64,000 nt of DNA from Prunella strophiata (GCA_036583965.1 JAZBQD010000018.1:68549785-68613784), one strand, 5' to 3'; shown: positions 1-13,673, numbered from the stretch's first letter. The notes: generated by a model from the letters alone, not told the origin. Numbers and translations are program-made.

Positions 1-2044
1 TTAACAGAGCTACAAATTACTAAACACTTGAAGTTTTTATGGATGTAAACATCCAGGAGGTTCTTCCAAAGCTCTGCTTTGGGGCTGCAGCCAAGATCAC
101 GCTCGCTACAATCCTTTCAACAGAAAATGAGGCTTCAACTTTTAAATTTTAACATTGCTGAGAACACAAGAAGGGTAAAGAAAAGTTAGCTGGCAAAAGA
201 CAGACCCAGGCTCCAAAGAGAGCCTCAGATATGCTCAGAAACAAAAACATCCTAATTACTAAGAGTACAGAAAACCATATGTATATGCAAGATCCCAGGA
301 GGAGATAAGAAAAAAAAGCTCCCCTCTACACAGAGCAAGAGTATCAAAAGATGTTGCTCTGCTGAGAAAAGGGAGGAAAGTGTCCAAAAAACAGAATTCA
401 AGAGGATTCTTTTTTTCTTTGCCCTCTCCCAACACAGCATTAGGGGACTAGGGATTTTTATTGCTTCAGAGGTGGGGCAAGAGCATCTCTTGCCTGGCAG
501 ATCCCCACAAGTGGCTGCCACGAAGCAGCTCGGTGATTTCATAGCTCCATTTCAAAACAAGCTGTTTTGAAAGCCTGTGAAAAGGTGACATCTTCATCTG
601 TGGTTTCCTCCAGCCACGCTGACGTTTTGGGGTGAAGGCTTTGAGAACCTGAGAGCACAAAACTCCTGCAGAGAGATCACCAAAGCAGCGCAGCGGGGTG
701 GGAGCGCTCACACCAGCACCCTCCGGCATGTGCCCTCCATACACGCCAAGGCCTCGGCTCAATCAAGCAGCAGAAGGTGACTCATCACTCCACAGCAGCT
801 GAACTCTTCCAAAAGGTCACTTTGTAATGAGGAGTAAGAGTGACAGCAGTTCTGAGAGTGAAATAACCAAGAAATCCAGCGTATTTCCAGTCACAAATAA
901 CACGACGCGCAGCGCTGCGCGTGGGCTGAGGAGGAACTCGTGAGCAACGTCCCCTCCTTCCCCAAACCACACAGAAACACAACAGGAAAGCACCACAGAG
1001 CTTCTCAGAGCCCTCAGAGGCAGCTCCAAGGTGCTGTCCCCTTTAGACAAAGGAGGAAGATGAGCAATAACACAAATACAGGGCAGAAATGCCCACTGCC
1101 ATGGCACCAAGTCGGCAAAAGAAGAAGCCTCTCTCAGAGATTCACACAAGGATGCCACAACTACAAAAAAACATTCAGAGACCTGCTTTTGGGTTGTTTT
1201 TTTTTTTTTTTTTTTTGTTTGTGGGGATAGTTTGAGGAAGGCAAGACTGAGTCCTGGAAGGGGACATGTAGAGCCACCTAAGATGTCAGCACAGACAGCT
1301 GGGCTTGTGTTCCCTGTGGCAGAAGGAAGGGTTTGGGAAGAAGCAGGGGCCTGTCCTGCCTCCAAAACCAGCAGCACTTCTCCCCAAGCCCTTACACTGT
1401 TTTCAGGCAGATGCTGGGGGCTCAGTCACCTCCCCAGGTCCCAACCTGGGTCACCCTCTCACATTCCCAGTCCTCAGGAAAGCACCAACCACATCCCAAG
1501 AGCCCACAAGCAAGGTGGGAAGGAGGGAAGGAGCAGGGCTACCCAGACCTTATGCCCCACGTGCCCTCAAAAAACCTCCCTGAGATCAAGCATTATTTTC
1601 TGCCCTTCTGCAACTCAACCCAGCCTCCAGAGGACACCTCTGGCTGGAGATGAGAGGACTGGCTTCCAGTTTTGTCCTCTGACTGCCCAAAATTTGTTCT
1701 TTGTATGAGAAAGGGAGAGCGAGTGCCAAAGGAAGTGCTGTCACCAGCGGTGCTGGATCAGCTGACATCTGGCAGACATTCAACTTCCCCTTCCAGATGT
1801 CAACCTAAGGCTTGGCCCCCTGGAACAAGAAAGATGAACCTTGTGACAGCTACAAGCATCTAAGGGCCTAAATAACCAGAGAATTTTAGTATTTTCCTCT
1901 CACCATTTGGAAGTCCTGAATATTTCCAGCACTTCCAAGGGCAGGAAGCCCCAAGCCCTCAGGGACTACTTCCTGAAGAGGCTGGAAATCTCCAGAAGAT
2001 CTCTCCCTAATACTCTAAATACATGCTGTTTTGGGGGAAAACAC
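1..2044. other. no recognisable gene; presumed intron
   Basis: I see no exon with a convincing pair of splice sites and no recognisable repeat apart from a 20-base T run at 1197-1216. If the minus-strand gene model is right, this stretch is the intron following the exon near 2.7 kb. The open frames here (for example minus 817-1377) run through simple T/A tracts and show no coding signature. Confidence 0.4.
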
Positions 2045-2112
2045 AGGGCAGGGGGTTGAAACAAGATTATCTTTAAAGTCTTTTCCAACCAAAATTATTC
2101 CATGAGTCTATT
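2045..2112 (+). mobile_element. CR1 LINE 3'-end fragment (diverged)
   Basis: The sequence reads 'gattatctttaaagtc', 'ttttccaacc' and then 'attattccatgagtcta', which matches the conserved CR1 3' terminus in plus orientation. Only the last ~70 bp are recognisable and the copy is visibly old. Confidence 0.6.
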
Positions 2113-2700
2113 TCTCCAAAATCAGCAGAGAAGATGGAACTTCACTGCACTTCAACTGTTCCTTGATCAGTACAATATCCTCCAAGATCTCAGTCATCTT
2201 TGAGGCAGATGATCCAAGCTGAGGCAAATGATCCAAGCTTTCAAATGCCATCATTTAATCTTGCTTCAAAGAAAAAAAAGAGAATCTTTGCAGTAAAAGA
2301 TGTGTCTGCCAGAGCCATCCAACTTTTGCTTGATGCTCCTTGGCAGGATGTCTCCAAAGGGATCCAACACCCACGCACGATCCCCACTCCAGAAAAAGAC
2401 AAGCAAATACACCTGCCAGGCTGTATGACAGGAAAACATCATGAAAGAACTTGAAAAACAAGGAGCCACCCAGAACAGTCACTGATGACAATGTGGAGTT
2501 GATTATTTACTGCCTGACTATCTCAAACATCTACAGGATTTAAAAACACGGAGCCTGCTCCCAGTACAAGGTTACACAACCACCCCACCAGACTGTTTTC
2601 ACATCACACTTCAGCTAAATGAATTCTGCATCACCCATGTCAGGTTTGCAGCTATCCCTGCAATAAGGTGTGTGTGCAAAAAAGGTCAAATAATACTTGC

Positions 2701-2751
2701 CACTCTCTTCAAAGAAGTATCCATTTCTTGACATCGCTGCTGGTGGAGACT
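2701..2751 (-). CDS. candidate internal coding exon of an unidentified minus-strand gene
   Basis: Read on the minus strand, a polypyrimidine tract (TTTTTTTCTGTCTTCTCCAG) ends at 2752. A 51-nt exon follows, which in phase 1 reads (G+AG=E) SPPAAMSRNGYFFEES. Two donors are possible. One is a GC-type donor G|GCAAGT, leaving a 51-nt exon (2751-2701, phase 1 in and out). The other is a weak GT donor CAA|GTATTA, ending at 2697 (55 nt). The incoming phase matches the outgoing phase of the candidate first exons at 21.1 kb and 16.1 kb. The internal ATG (MSRNG...) has G at -3 and could serve as the start for a transcript with a non-coding first exon, such as the candidate at 13.7 kb. I do not recognise the protein. 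Chance splice-like signals remain possible. Confidence 0.42.
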
Positions 2752-3408
2752 CTGGAGAAGACAGAAAAAAATGAAACATGAGAATCATCAAGATGCTGAA
2801 TGTCTTCACTTTACAGCACAAAGCCAGTCCCAAAATACTGCAGGCATCAAATTTTCCTGTGGTAAATGAAATGTGGTAAATTTAACTTTTTCCTTATTGA
2901 TGTTATAGTATTTATCAGAACTTTCCTTTACAGACAAAGGCAGTGCATGAAAAAAAAGTCTCAGACATCCTGGGCTGGGACCACAAGAAAGCAAGGCTAA
3001 AGATAAGGATGAGTCTGATCATTTCAGGGATTTACCAAACCTGAACAAGTATGTCAGCAATAATACAAACTAAACATCTGAAAGATTTTTATAAAAATAC
3101 AAACCACAATGAAGCCCAGGTTGTACCTTGTGCTCAGGTAAAAAGAACCAGTTTAATTTAGAAAAAACAACTCCATTTCTATGAAAATGAGAATTCACTT
3201 CCCATCCTGCTGCTCCTAATCATTAGGATATCCCCCAAACAGTGCTTGGCACTTGAAGATAAGCCCCAGAACCCTCCAGCCTTCCTTGGCCCACTTCCTG
3301 AGCTGGGGTCCTGCAGCCAACACCATCTGCACCAACAGGGTCTGGTGAGGAAGCCACAAATGGGAAATGATGCTGAGCAAGAGCAACTCCACAAGCACAG
3401 CAGCAGCA

Positions 3409-3616
3409 GGGATGGATCCCAGCATTTATCAGGGAACAGGAGCTTTGGTACTGAGTCAGTTCTGCAAGGGAACTGCAGAATGGATGGATCCCCAGCATTT
3501 ATCAGGGAACAGGAGCTTTGGTACTGAGTCAGTTCTGCAAGGGAACTGCAGAATGGATGGATCCCCAGCATTTATCAGGGAACAGGAGCTTTGGTACTGA
3601 GTCAGTTCTGCAATTC
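3409..3616. repeat. 73-bp tandem repeat, about 2.8 copies
   Basis: The unit begins ggatggatcccagcatttat and ends gggaactgcagaat. Copies start near 3409, 3481 and 3554; the landmark 'agcatttat' recurs at 3421, 3494 and 3567, giving an exact 73-bp period. Copies are nearly identical, so the expansion is recent. It encodes a shadow open frame only. Confidence 0.93.
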
Positions 3617-5529
3617 ACTACTGGCAAAGCAGCTACTGAACATTTCTTGGCATGATAACAGAGCACAGGAGCACCTGCTCTCAGGTGTGATCAAAGCCTG
3701 CTGCCCAAACCCAGCCTGGCTCCTCTGAAGGCTGACAAAAGGTGACAGCTCAGCCTGCGTGGGCACAGGCAGCAGCTCCCCTGGACAGGTGCATGGCCCA
3801 TTTTACATCAATAACAGAGCTCTTAATTTCAAGCCCTGAGCAAAAGTCACCCAAGCAGCCACTTGGAAACCTGGGGCTCGATGCTGCCTCTTCACACACT
3901 TCTTCCCAGCCAAAATGCAATCAGAAAGAGGAATAGGTTTGCTCTGTCTTTCCCCACTTCATTAGGCTAATCAAACATTACCTACGCAAGCCTGGGATGA
4001 ATTTGGGCCAACAAGGAAAGAGGTTTGGCCTGCCTCATTGTTCTACAGATTAGGCTTCCTGCTTTTCCTTTGAGGTATGACACTGCTTCCCAAAGACCCT
4101 TTCTCTGCCCTGTAACTTCTGGCTCCCAGGTTGCAGGCTCTTTATTCCCTTGTACAGTGTGCCACGTTTTCAGGTCTCACAATTCCTGCTGCTCCCCCAG
4201 GAGCCCTTGTGCACATGACGGATGCAAAGTCACTTGCCACTGACGGCAGCACCTCCCAGCCCTGTCACTTGTCACCACTCACAGCTTCCAGTGCCGACAG
4301 GTTCCTGAAGGGATACCCTGATGGCCATGGAAAAAAAAAAAACAAAAAAAAAAAAAAAAAACAAAAAGAGCCAGCACATAAACCAGAGGGCAATTCCAGT
4401 GTCTGGTCCAAGTGAGAAACACAATGTTCCAAAGTTCATCCCAGAACAATGGGCTGGAGGAACAAACGGCACCGAACTGTGGCCAAGGGGCACCCATTAC
4501 ACGAGTCAATTGTTTCCCTCCACCTGGAAGGGAAGGAGAAGATCCATCCAGACTGATTAGCATGTTAATGATCAAAGGAAAGTTTTTAAAGAGGCTCTTA
4601 TTGTGCAATGATTGCATTTACGTATTTCAGGGAAACAAACAAAATACGCCTCGGCGGGTGGATTACCCAAGGAACCCACATTCCCAGAAGGATGGTTTAT
4701 CCATTTCTCACTCCTGTGATGGCTTCTGAGGGAGCCTGAAGCAACATGTTCATCCTACACTGGGCAAAACGAGACCCTCTGCTTTTCCTTCAACTGAGCA
4801 CAGCTATTTCTGCAGGTCGATGCTGTCTAATGATCAGGAATTCGTTGGTTTCTTCCTCAGAAATTCCTTCCAGCTGCAGCATCCCCCAGGCTGGCATCAC
4901 ACCTTTACAGGAGACTGGTTTGGTCCCTGCTTGGACCAGGCATGAAAAGGGCAAGGCTGGGGTGTTACAGCAGGCAGTGCCATTTCATTAGGTGCCACTG
5001 GTTCCTCTGAGTCACTAATGAGCCACAGTCCCCCCGGCAACATGCTCGGGTAATTATGGTGGAGGTGCTGTTTTTTTCAGATGAGTCATAAAACAGAGGT
5101 CTTAACCTTGTAATTAAAGATGCAATGGCACGTTTGGGGAAAAAAAAAAAAAGAAAAAAAGAAAAAAAGTCAGGCGTTCACCCTACTATGTCCTGGCAAA
5201 AACCCAGGCCTGGTAATTTGTCTTCTCCCAACAAAATGCTGTCCCACAGCACCAGCCCAATTCAGACTTCCAAACAGCCTTGTTGGCGCCTTTGGAAAAG
5301 CTGTTACATCCCCCACGGAAGGGGCACATTAACATCAGGAACCTGTGCATGGCGTGCCCAGGAGGTAAAAGGTGATGGGTGTTTATACAAGCCCAGACAC
5401 AGGCAGGGAGCCATGGGAGCAGCTGAAAGGTCAGGGATTAGCACAAGTGGAGGTGGGAAGGGCAAATTGGGGGCTACAGCATCTGCACCTCTGATGCACT
5501 ACAGAATTCAACGTTCACCTGACTTTTTC
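3617..5529. other. no recognisable gene; low-complexity A tracts
   Basis: Non-repetitive, AT/GC-mixed sequence. It contains A-rich simple tracts at about 4330-4363 and 5140-5168. I see no exon with paired splice signals. Confidence 0.4.
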
Positions 5530-5965
5530 ACACAAAAATTGGGGTTAGAAGGGATTTTTAAAGGTCTGTTCCACCTTCCCTGCCATGGGAAGGGATATCT
5601 GTAACCAGATCAGGCTGCTCAGCAGAACATCCAGCCTGATCTGGAACATTTCCTGGGATGGGCCATCCAGCAAATCTCTGGGCAACCTGGTCCAGTATTT
5701 CACCATCATCACTGCAAAAAATTTATTCTTTATGTCTCATCTAAACCTCTTCTCATTTAAAACCACCACCCCTTGTCTTATCCCAAGAAGCTTTTCTAAA
5801 AGGTTTGGCCCCACCTTTCTCAAAGGCCCCCTTGAAGCACTAAAATGTCACAGTAAGTTCACCCTAGAACCTTCTGTCCTGGCTTTGGATAAATTAGGAG
5901 GAAACATCTTGAGATGTGTCCTCTAATAGAGGACACCTCTTCTCCAGGCTGAACAACCCCCAAGT
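5530..5965 (-). mobile_element. CR1 LINE fragment, antisense
   Basis: Diagnostic CR1 3'-region blocks appear in reverse orientation. These include 'gctcagcagaacatccagcc', 'atctaaacctcttct', 'accaccaccccttgtctta', 'aaggcccccttgaagcact' and 'cttctccaggctgaacaac'. The order is that of CR1 reverse complement. The copy is diverged and has internal indels. Confidence 0.75.
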
Positions 5966-7266
5966 TCTGAACTGAGCAGAACAAACCAGACAGATCTCAG
6001 GGAGAGCCCAATTAATCTCCCTCCTCCTCACACCCCAGTCCCTTTCTCCCTGCATTCCCCACTCAGCAGCAAGCACTCCTTATGCTGAGGGATGCTACCT
6101 AAGGACAAGGCCAGCTGGCTGGTGCTGAAGTGCAGGCTCAGGAGCAGCCAGCACCACAAACACATCAGCAGCTCCACCTGCTCCCCTCTCCCGGCGCTTA
6201 CGGGATTTCACATCCAAGGTCTCGGCTCCTTGGCCGGGTTTTGCTGTGATGGGTTCAGGTTGTGCACAGCTGACAGCAAGGCTGAGGCTGCTCTGCTCCA
6301 GCAGCCACTGCCTGATGTACACACCAACCTTGCATCTCTTCTCCCGACCTCACCTCCACTCCTGAAATTAAAAAGAGTTCAAGCAAGGGCCAGTTATGAA
6401 ACACCGCAGTGATCGATGCAATTGCCGGGCTTAGGGAAGCCTGGGCAGGAGTACAAGTCTCCAAATTCATTAGGTATCAACAGGATAATGCTCCAGCGTT
6501 TGCCTGAAGTTGCAGAAGTGTTTCCATGAAGGATAAATCTTCCTCCAGCCTGCAAAGTGCAGGGGCTCAGGGCTTCCCCCTCTCCACACCCTCAGATCCA
6601 CCAACCCCGCGCTGCCGGTTCTTTCACTCAGGTTTTCTTTCAAAGGCTCCAACAGTTAAAGAAAAAAAATCCAAGCAAAGAAATTTCAGCAAGACAAATG
6701 CTTCTAGAGACAAATGTGGAAAGCACTACCCCAAGGAGCAAAGATCCACAGCACAACAACTCATTTCTGTGCCTTTGGTATCTCTCAGAGAGGCCCTGCC
6801 TCTCCTCAGACTCCTTCTCACCCATCACCTCCAAGGACAACCAGACTCTCCTCTAATTGCTCTCCCTATCCAAAGGCAGAACAAGGTGCCACCTTCCACT
6901 GTCTGCCCAAAAGCACATGGTGCAGCTCTCTTTTGACAATTTAAGCCGTGCTCCTCTTTTCTAAACATTAATTTACTCCAGAAAATAACTTCTTACTGCC
7001 ACCCCAACCTTATTCCCTGCAGGGATGCCTGTTAGATGAGACTAAATTGGAGAGGCACACCGTGTTACCACTTCTTTCCTTTCTCAAAATGAAAATTTCT
7101 GAGCTTTCTGAGCACTGAATTCAGACGTGAAGAGCTGAAGTGCTGCAAAAGAGAAAACAGAGCTGCTTTTTCTAGGCTCAAGGATACAGCTGAAGATTTC
7201 ATGGCTAAGCCATTACCCTTTGAGCTGAGCTAACAGCAGTGTCCCCAAGAGCCATCAAGGCAGAGG
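5966..7266. other. no recognisable gene
   Basis: Unique sequence without a supported exon. The open frame at plus 6526-6936 lacks coding periodicity and splice context. It is overlapped by equally long frames on both strands. Confidence 0.4.
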
Positions 7267-7355
7267 AATATCAGAGAATCACAGAATGGTTGGAGCTGGG
7301 AGCTAAAAGACCATCCAACACTGTGCCATGGGCAGGGACACCTTCCACCAGACCT
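7267..7355 (-). mobile_element. CR1 LINE 3'-end fragment, antisense
   Basis: 'agaatcacagaatggttgga' is followed by 'aaaagaccatccaacactgt' and 'gcagggacaccttccaccag'. This is the reverse complement of the last ~90 bp of CR1. Confidence 0.82.
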
Positions 7356-8079
7356 GGAAATGACATTTATTTTTTAACTGGCAGCAGAGTCAGGGCTGCT
7401 GTTGTTGTTTTAGGTGCTTGGCTTTAGGACTGGGATGGAACAGCTGATCTGCCATGGGAAGCACCAGACAAGAAGTGGGTATATTTCCTGATTTCTTACA
7501 TTCTTATCATTTTTACATTTAACAACAAACCCCTGCCATGCCATCCTCCATTATTAAATTCCTGTACACACTGCATCTCCAACTAATAACCCATTTTGAC
7601 TCTCTTGTTTTAAAGTTAGCAATAAGTTCCCTTGAGCCTTGCAATACTGGAGGATTATGAATAAAAACACATTCTCAGGATACTTGGGTAACTCAATTAC
7701 AATGTTCTGGTGCTGGCATCTTCCAAATAAACAGCCCTCTGCAGCACAAGCCTTATATTGAAGTGAAACACAGCTCTGCAAAAGGTTTCTGCAAGTACTG
7801 CCATAGCCTTTGGCTTTTATGATTTCTCTCTGGTAAATCTTTAAAAATTCTAGTGGTATGATAGTTAACTGAAGTTTATTTTGAGACAACACCAGTTTGA
7901 AAGAGATACTGAGGAAGAACTTTTTTATTTACAGGTCCTTTAATACTGGCAGCTCTTGGGTTGTCTCTGAACATGGGCACCTCCTATATCTGGAAAATGT
8001 AATTACCCCAAAAGTTCTGATCAGAAAACAACATGTAGCTTCATTATCCTTTACTCAGGGTGTGCTCCAATATCCCAAT
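7356..8079. other. no recognisable gene
   Basis: AT-rich unique sequence between two CR1 fragments, with no supported exon. The minus frame 7892-7554 (112 codons) has no obvious acceptor or donor and no recognisable domain. Confidence 0.4.
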
Positions 8080-8236
8080 TTCACAGAATGGTTTGGGCCA
8101 GAAAGGTCTTTAAAGACCATCCAGTTCCAACCCCATATTCCAACACCTTCCACCAGACCATGTTCCTCCAACCCCATCCAGCCTGGCCTTGGACACTTCC
8201 AGGAATGGGGCAGCCACATTTTCTTCAACAACCTCA
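8080..8236 (-). mobile_element. CR1 LINE 3'-end fragment, antisense
   Basis: Begins 'tttcacagaatggtttggg' and runs through 'tttaaagaccatccagttcc' and 'caccttccaccagacca' to 'cagcctggccttggacactt'. This is a typical reverse-complement CR1 3' end of about 155 bp. Confidence 0.88.
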
Positions 8237-11200
8237 ATTTCCACCAGTTTTTGCAGGAGCTCAGAGGACATTTCTCAGACTCATCAGCACATGCAATGTC
8301 CTGCCTCAAAGCTGATAAAGCAAAACACATCATACTGCGAGTGAGAAGTTACCACAAAAATCACTTGTTTGTGCTGAAAAAGCCTTTAGACTTTGCCCAT
8401 TTCCTCCCAGGAAGAATTAGCAATTCTTGCATCATGCTGAACTGTCCAGTCAGATAACTGGGCAGAAATGGGATGGATAACTGGAAAGAAATCCACTTCC
8501 CAGAAGACATGCAGGACTTTAGCTTTGCAGCAAGGTTTTGGCCACTTCCAGCTGACTCCAGGAGTTGACTGAATGCAAAATGAGAAATACTACAGATAAA
8601 TTGCACCCCCCCAAACTGATCCAGGGATAATTCCAGCTTGGATAAATTTATAGTCTCATCCAAGTCTTCAGCCTGGTGGAAGATGATGCAGCTTCCCCCA
8701 TCCAAAGCTCCCCAGTCCTGGTGTTCAATATTAAACTCCTACTAAATTCTTATTCTTTGCTCTCTCCACCCCAACATGAATTAACATCCCAGGACAAGGG
8801 ATTCCTGCACAAGGGATCTGGAAGCTGCATTCAGGTTCCTGCAATTTGGAGCAAGGGCAGAGTCACAATTTATGTGCTTTAAATACCCAATAATCAAACA
8901 GAGCTGCTCCCCTACTCCACCCAAAGTCAGCAAAAACCCAGACTTAAGAGAAAAATCACACACTGAAGAAATAATACCTCAGGGAAAACCTGTAGGAGAG
9001 AAGGAATTTTTTAATTATGTGGAGCATTAACTGAAATGGAGTTTAAAAATCTCAGTGTGCAGCAAGAGCTGAACTGGAGGAGGATGAGGAAGCCTCCAAC
9101 TCCTTTGATAACACACCTGCATCACAGCAGAACAGGACAGGGGCTTGACAGGCAGCAAATCTGATCACAGCCAAGATGATCAGCTCCAAATATGTCAATA
9201 TTACAGTTTTTCTCCAACAGAGCCTCTCTTGTGCTCTCAGAACAAGAGATTCTGGGAGTTTTCAAGAAGAACCAAGCAGCACAGGGCTCTTGGTGGAGAC
9301 ATTCCCTGCAAATCATTTCAAACCACCCAAGTCAGCAAGAATGAGTGGACAGCAGCAAGCAAAAAGCTATTCTGGCTCAAGTTGCCACTTCTCATTTCTA
9401 TCTACACCTTCAGCAGCTGATTCCTTCCCACAGCTCCACCTAATTCAGCTGGGAAAGGCTGGTGAAAGCAAAGCTCCTGCTGGCACAGAGATTGGAATAT
9501 GCCCCTGTGCTTCTGGTCTGGGCAATCACAACTGACAGACAGGACAAGAGCTGGAGATTTGACTTGTTTTTCTCCATGCCTAGAGAGGTGTGACCAAAAA
9601 AAAAAAAAGAAAAAAAAATAATCACAAAAGTCAGGGTTTCCAAAGTGATCACTGTAATTCAAGGAAGTGTAAGATCAGTAAGGGATGCTTGGGCAGGAAA
9701 GTGCCTGGTAAATGGTGTTTGATGCTGCCTGTGGCAAGCCCAAACACAGACCCTTCCCTAAAAAGCATGGATAAAGACAAAGGAAAACATCAAAGACAAA
9801 ATTCAAGAGGGGCAAAAAGACCTTTTGTAAGTCATTAAATGGGGAATATCCGCACTGGGAGTCCCAGGGAGTTTTTTCTTGAAGGGCTGAGTCAAGATCA
9901 ACGAATGGAGACATTTTAGGCACAGCTTTGCAGTCTCTCTGTCCTTTGTCAGTGCAGCCACACATCCATCCCCAGCAGGGCCTGAGGGGGATAATCCTCC
10001 CTTCCCAAGGCCCAGCACAGCCCTATCCCTCCCCAGCTCATCCCTTCTCCAGCTCAGTGCCAGGGCTGCAGGGAAGGGCTCTGCAAGGACAGACCCAGCT
10101 CCACAGGCACCAGCTGGGATCCTGCTTCCCCCCCCCAGTTCCACCCATCACAGATATCAAAATATAATATATAAATTCTTCCCAACAGCTCCCAAAAACA
10201 CCAGGAGAACAGCAAAGCTCCACAGTGCAGCTCCCCTCTGCCTGCATCTGCTGCCCATCACCTTCCTCAGCTCATCCTCCTCCTCCTCTTCCCCATGAGG
10301 CTGGGAGGAAAAACACAGCCCCTGAAAGGTAAGAAGCACACCTGGAAATTTAACACAGGCAGCAGGAGGGTGCCTGGCATCACTGGGTAACAAAACAGGG
10401 ATATTCACTGCAGATTTTTACCCGAATGGGCTGATTAAAACATTGTCTGCATGCAAATACCTACAAGAAATCAACCCAGGAGGTCCTGAAAACAGTTTAG
10501 GAGGCAGCCATGCCCCAGAAAGATTTAAATCTACTCTGAAGCTCTCCACCCCAGTAAACTTTTGGAAGATGAAGTGCTGCTCAGAGCAGACACTGAGGAG
10601 GAAGGTGCTTTTAAGTAGCCCCAATTTGATGGCAAATTATTGCTCCAGCCCAGAGACTCAGACCTGCAGGGACACAGCCTTTGCCCTCCTGATGTAGAAA
10701 CACCTCCTCTAGCAAACCTTACAGGAGAGAATGTTTCTGTTAAATAGTTCTTTAAAACTCCCTTTATGTTTAACATGCTCCTCTTGCCACAGGGTTGCAT
10801 TGCTGTTGTTTATTCCCCTATCCCCCTACCAGAAGCCTCCCAAAAGGACTTTCACCACTTCTCTGCTTCCCAGAAGGGTTTCATTCCCCCAGATCCCTGT
10901 TTTTAGGACTCAGAGGTCTGGATTATCTAAACTAATCATCACACCCCGTGGAAATCTCCCATTTCTGTGATTTTTGGAGAACACAAACCAGTCCTCTGAC
11001 ATTTCCAGGGCTATCCTGAGTCACTTGGATATAAAGTTTTCCTCCATGGATTTATCTAAACAGTGTCCTCCATCAGAGGGGGATGACATCCTAGGCAGAA
11101 AACACAACTCTATGGCTTTGAGGCTCAGCAGGCACTCAAGGCTCAAACCATGGATTTATGGAAGGAGCTGGATATTCTTCTGAGGATGGAAATGGTGTGG

Positions 11201-13667
11201 GGAGGTTTTAAGTTATGCCATGGGTCACCGTGGTAAATGAAACCCCAGAACTGATTTTCACAGTGGCTGGCTGGGAAAATAAAGCATCATATTGAAGGGA
11301 TAAAGCAGGAAGCATCCTCCTGCCTGCTCCCTGCCAGGCAAACACCCACCCACACACAGGCTCAGGGATCAGACGTGGCTGTTTTCAAAGCCTTTTCCTC
11401 ACTGCAATGAACAATTCCCCTCCTCAGCTTCCTGCAGCTCACCCATTGCAATAAAACCAGCTAATAAAGAGTCACTGGGTGCAGCAGTGACAGCTCCCAG
11501 AGACCTCCCCCCCCACCCAAAAAAATAAAAAAATAAAAAAGGCTGTTTGGATTTAGCAGGAGCACCACGTTCTCCAGGTTGACTCATCACAATTTAGCCC
11601 ACCCAAACAATTAATATCCGAGGCTGCCTCCCAGAGGTGAGCTGCAAGAGGAAACCACCCTGCACATCCAGAGTCCTGCAGGATATCCACTCCTCAGCCT
11701 CTGGATTTCTTGGCCAGTATTTCACAGGTGAGCAGGACAATCCCAACACCTTGGGATTTGGCTGTTGGACTGTTTTGGCTATTCTCTCCCTTTTTGTATT
11801 TTTTTTACAGGTTTTTGGAGGTTTTGTTTTGTTGGGGGGAGGTTTTGTTTTGTTGGACCCTCTAAAAAAGTGATTTAAGCCTTGCAAGGATTTCTTGCTG
11901 AAGCACTACATGGAGAGGAGAGACAGCAAACACCTCCAGAGATGCCACAAGCTGGCAAAGGCCCAAGATCAGGCCAGTTGAGGCTCTTCAGTAGACTTTT
12001 CCTGAAACATTTAAATAATTTAGAAAGCATTAACTCTTACTGACAGCTTCTCAGGCAGCTCTTTCCCTTGCAGGGCCCTATCAGAAGCCTCATCACTCTT
12101 AATCCAAAAGAAAAAGAGATACTGCTACAGCCCCAAACCTTGGTTAGGGTTGAAAATGGATTTTAAAAGATGTCTGAGATATTTTTCTCTGCTGAAATGT
12201 TTGGTTTTTTTTTACAGGCAGGTCTTCCAGAGGCCACCACCTGCCACCTATCTGCAGTGGCACTGTGTAAAACATGTGTAAAGCATGCAAAAATGGTTAA
12301 GAGACAGTCTGACAACATTTCACTGACTTGGGGCTATTCAGAGGGTGGGAGCTGCTCCCTGTAGGGGTTTAAATGTGTAAATACTGTAAAAATTAAGCAG
12401 CAGGGAGGAGTAAACTGGTGGGAATAAGCTTTTCTTGGGGGTTAAGTGGAAGAGATGCTGCAGCACCACCAGTCTCACTCTGGAACATCCCTCCCTCCTC
12501 CAGGGTACCAGGGTCATGTTTTGGAACAAAGTGAATTTCTAGAAAGTTTTTTTTTCCCCCCCATCCTATCTTATCACCACCAGGAATGAAAACAGCTGCT
12601 GAAAAGGCAGCAGTGGCTGAGCCAAGCTTTTGCAGCAAAGTTGTTCCTGCACCCCTTCCCACCACCACCCCCCAAAATCACTGGATGGAACAGAGCTAAC
12701 CCAGAGAAAACCAGAAGTTTGGCCAAACCCAAGGTCTGTACTGGAAACAGAAGCAAAGCACTGAACCCAGCCACCTGATCACCAAACACATTTTCAGTTG
12801 TGCTTCTCATCGAGACTCAGCAAGAAAAACCTCCCTCAGCCACAAAAAAGCAAGAGCAGCCCAAAGGATACCCAAATGGCCACAGAGCTGCACTCTGCAG
12901 CCTCATCCATCCCCCCAGAAACAGGGTCTGCAATTCCCACCAGCTTCAGCAGCATAACACAAATCACCCCATGCAGTCTCCCATGTTTAGGAGCCATAAA
13001 ACAACACCAGTGACAACAACAACACCACAGGTGGGGGGAGAGGCAGCAGCACCAGATCCCATTTTCCTGTCCATCATCAATCCAAAATTAAAATGCCCCA
13101 GTCCAGTGATGAAATAACTGCAGACTGACGAGCTGTGAGATAATGTTATTCATTAGGATGTTGTTTATGGTTCATCTACAAGGCTTCCATGGCTACAGCA
13201 CCAGGGATGGTGTTTGGGAGCATGTTAGACACACTACATACATGATTTTGCCTCCACTCAGCACTGCACTTCCCCCAAGTGAAACAGCTCTATGTAAAGC
13301 TCACTGACAGGCTGGGAGGATGCTTTGCCATTAATTAAGAGAAAAACCAGAACAGAGAAGCTCTTCAGTGCTCATCTCCCCATGCATACCTTGAAACTAA
13401 ATTCAAACCCCGACAGCCAGCGCTCTGGTTAATTTAAATGGAATTCAAAAGGCATTCTCCATCCTTAAACACAGAGACACCCAGCACAGGCAAGAGATAG
13501 CAGCACTAAGCAGAGCAAAGCCCATAGAAAATACATCAAGCACTGCCTTACTTTAGTGAATTAAATAATTCAAGAGCTGGCAGAGCTGCTTTTTTCAGAT
13601 TTCCTGACCAAACGCATCACCCAGCAACAGCAGCGCTCCAGTTTGGGGGGAGGTTTTTAAGACCACA
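8237..13667. other. no recognisable gene; presumed intron
   Basis: About 5.4 kb of unique sequence with short simple tracts (A-rich at 9595-9620 and 11520-11540; AT-rich at about 10160-10172). Isolated acceptor-like tracts occur (for example plus 12210-12225, ttttttttacag), but no exon can be closed with a matching donor and open frame. Under the minus-strand gene model this is part of the long first intron. Confidence 0.4.
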
Positions 13668-13673
13668 ACTCAC

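Noticed and set aside
13387..13425. Possible minus-strand mini-exon (ERWLSGFEFSFK) ending in AAG|GTATGC
   Set aside because: The donor is fair but the acceptor side is a poor AT-rich tract with an in-frame stop just upstream, and the exon phases do not fit the other candidate exons.
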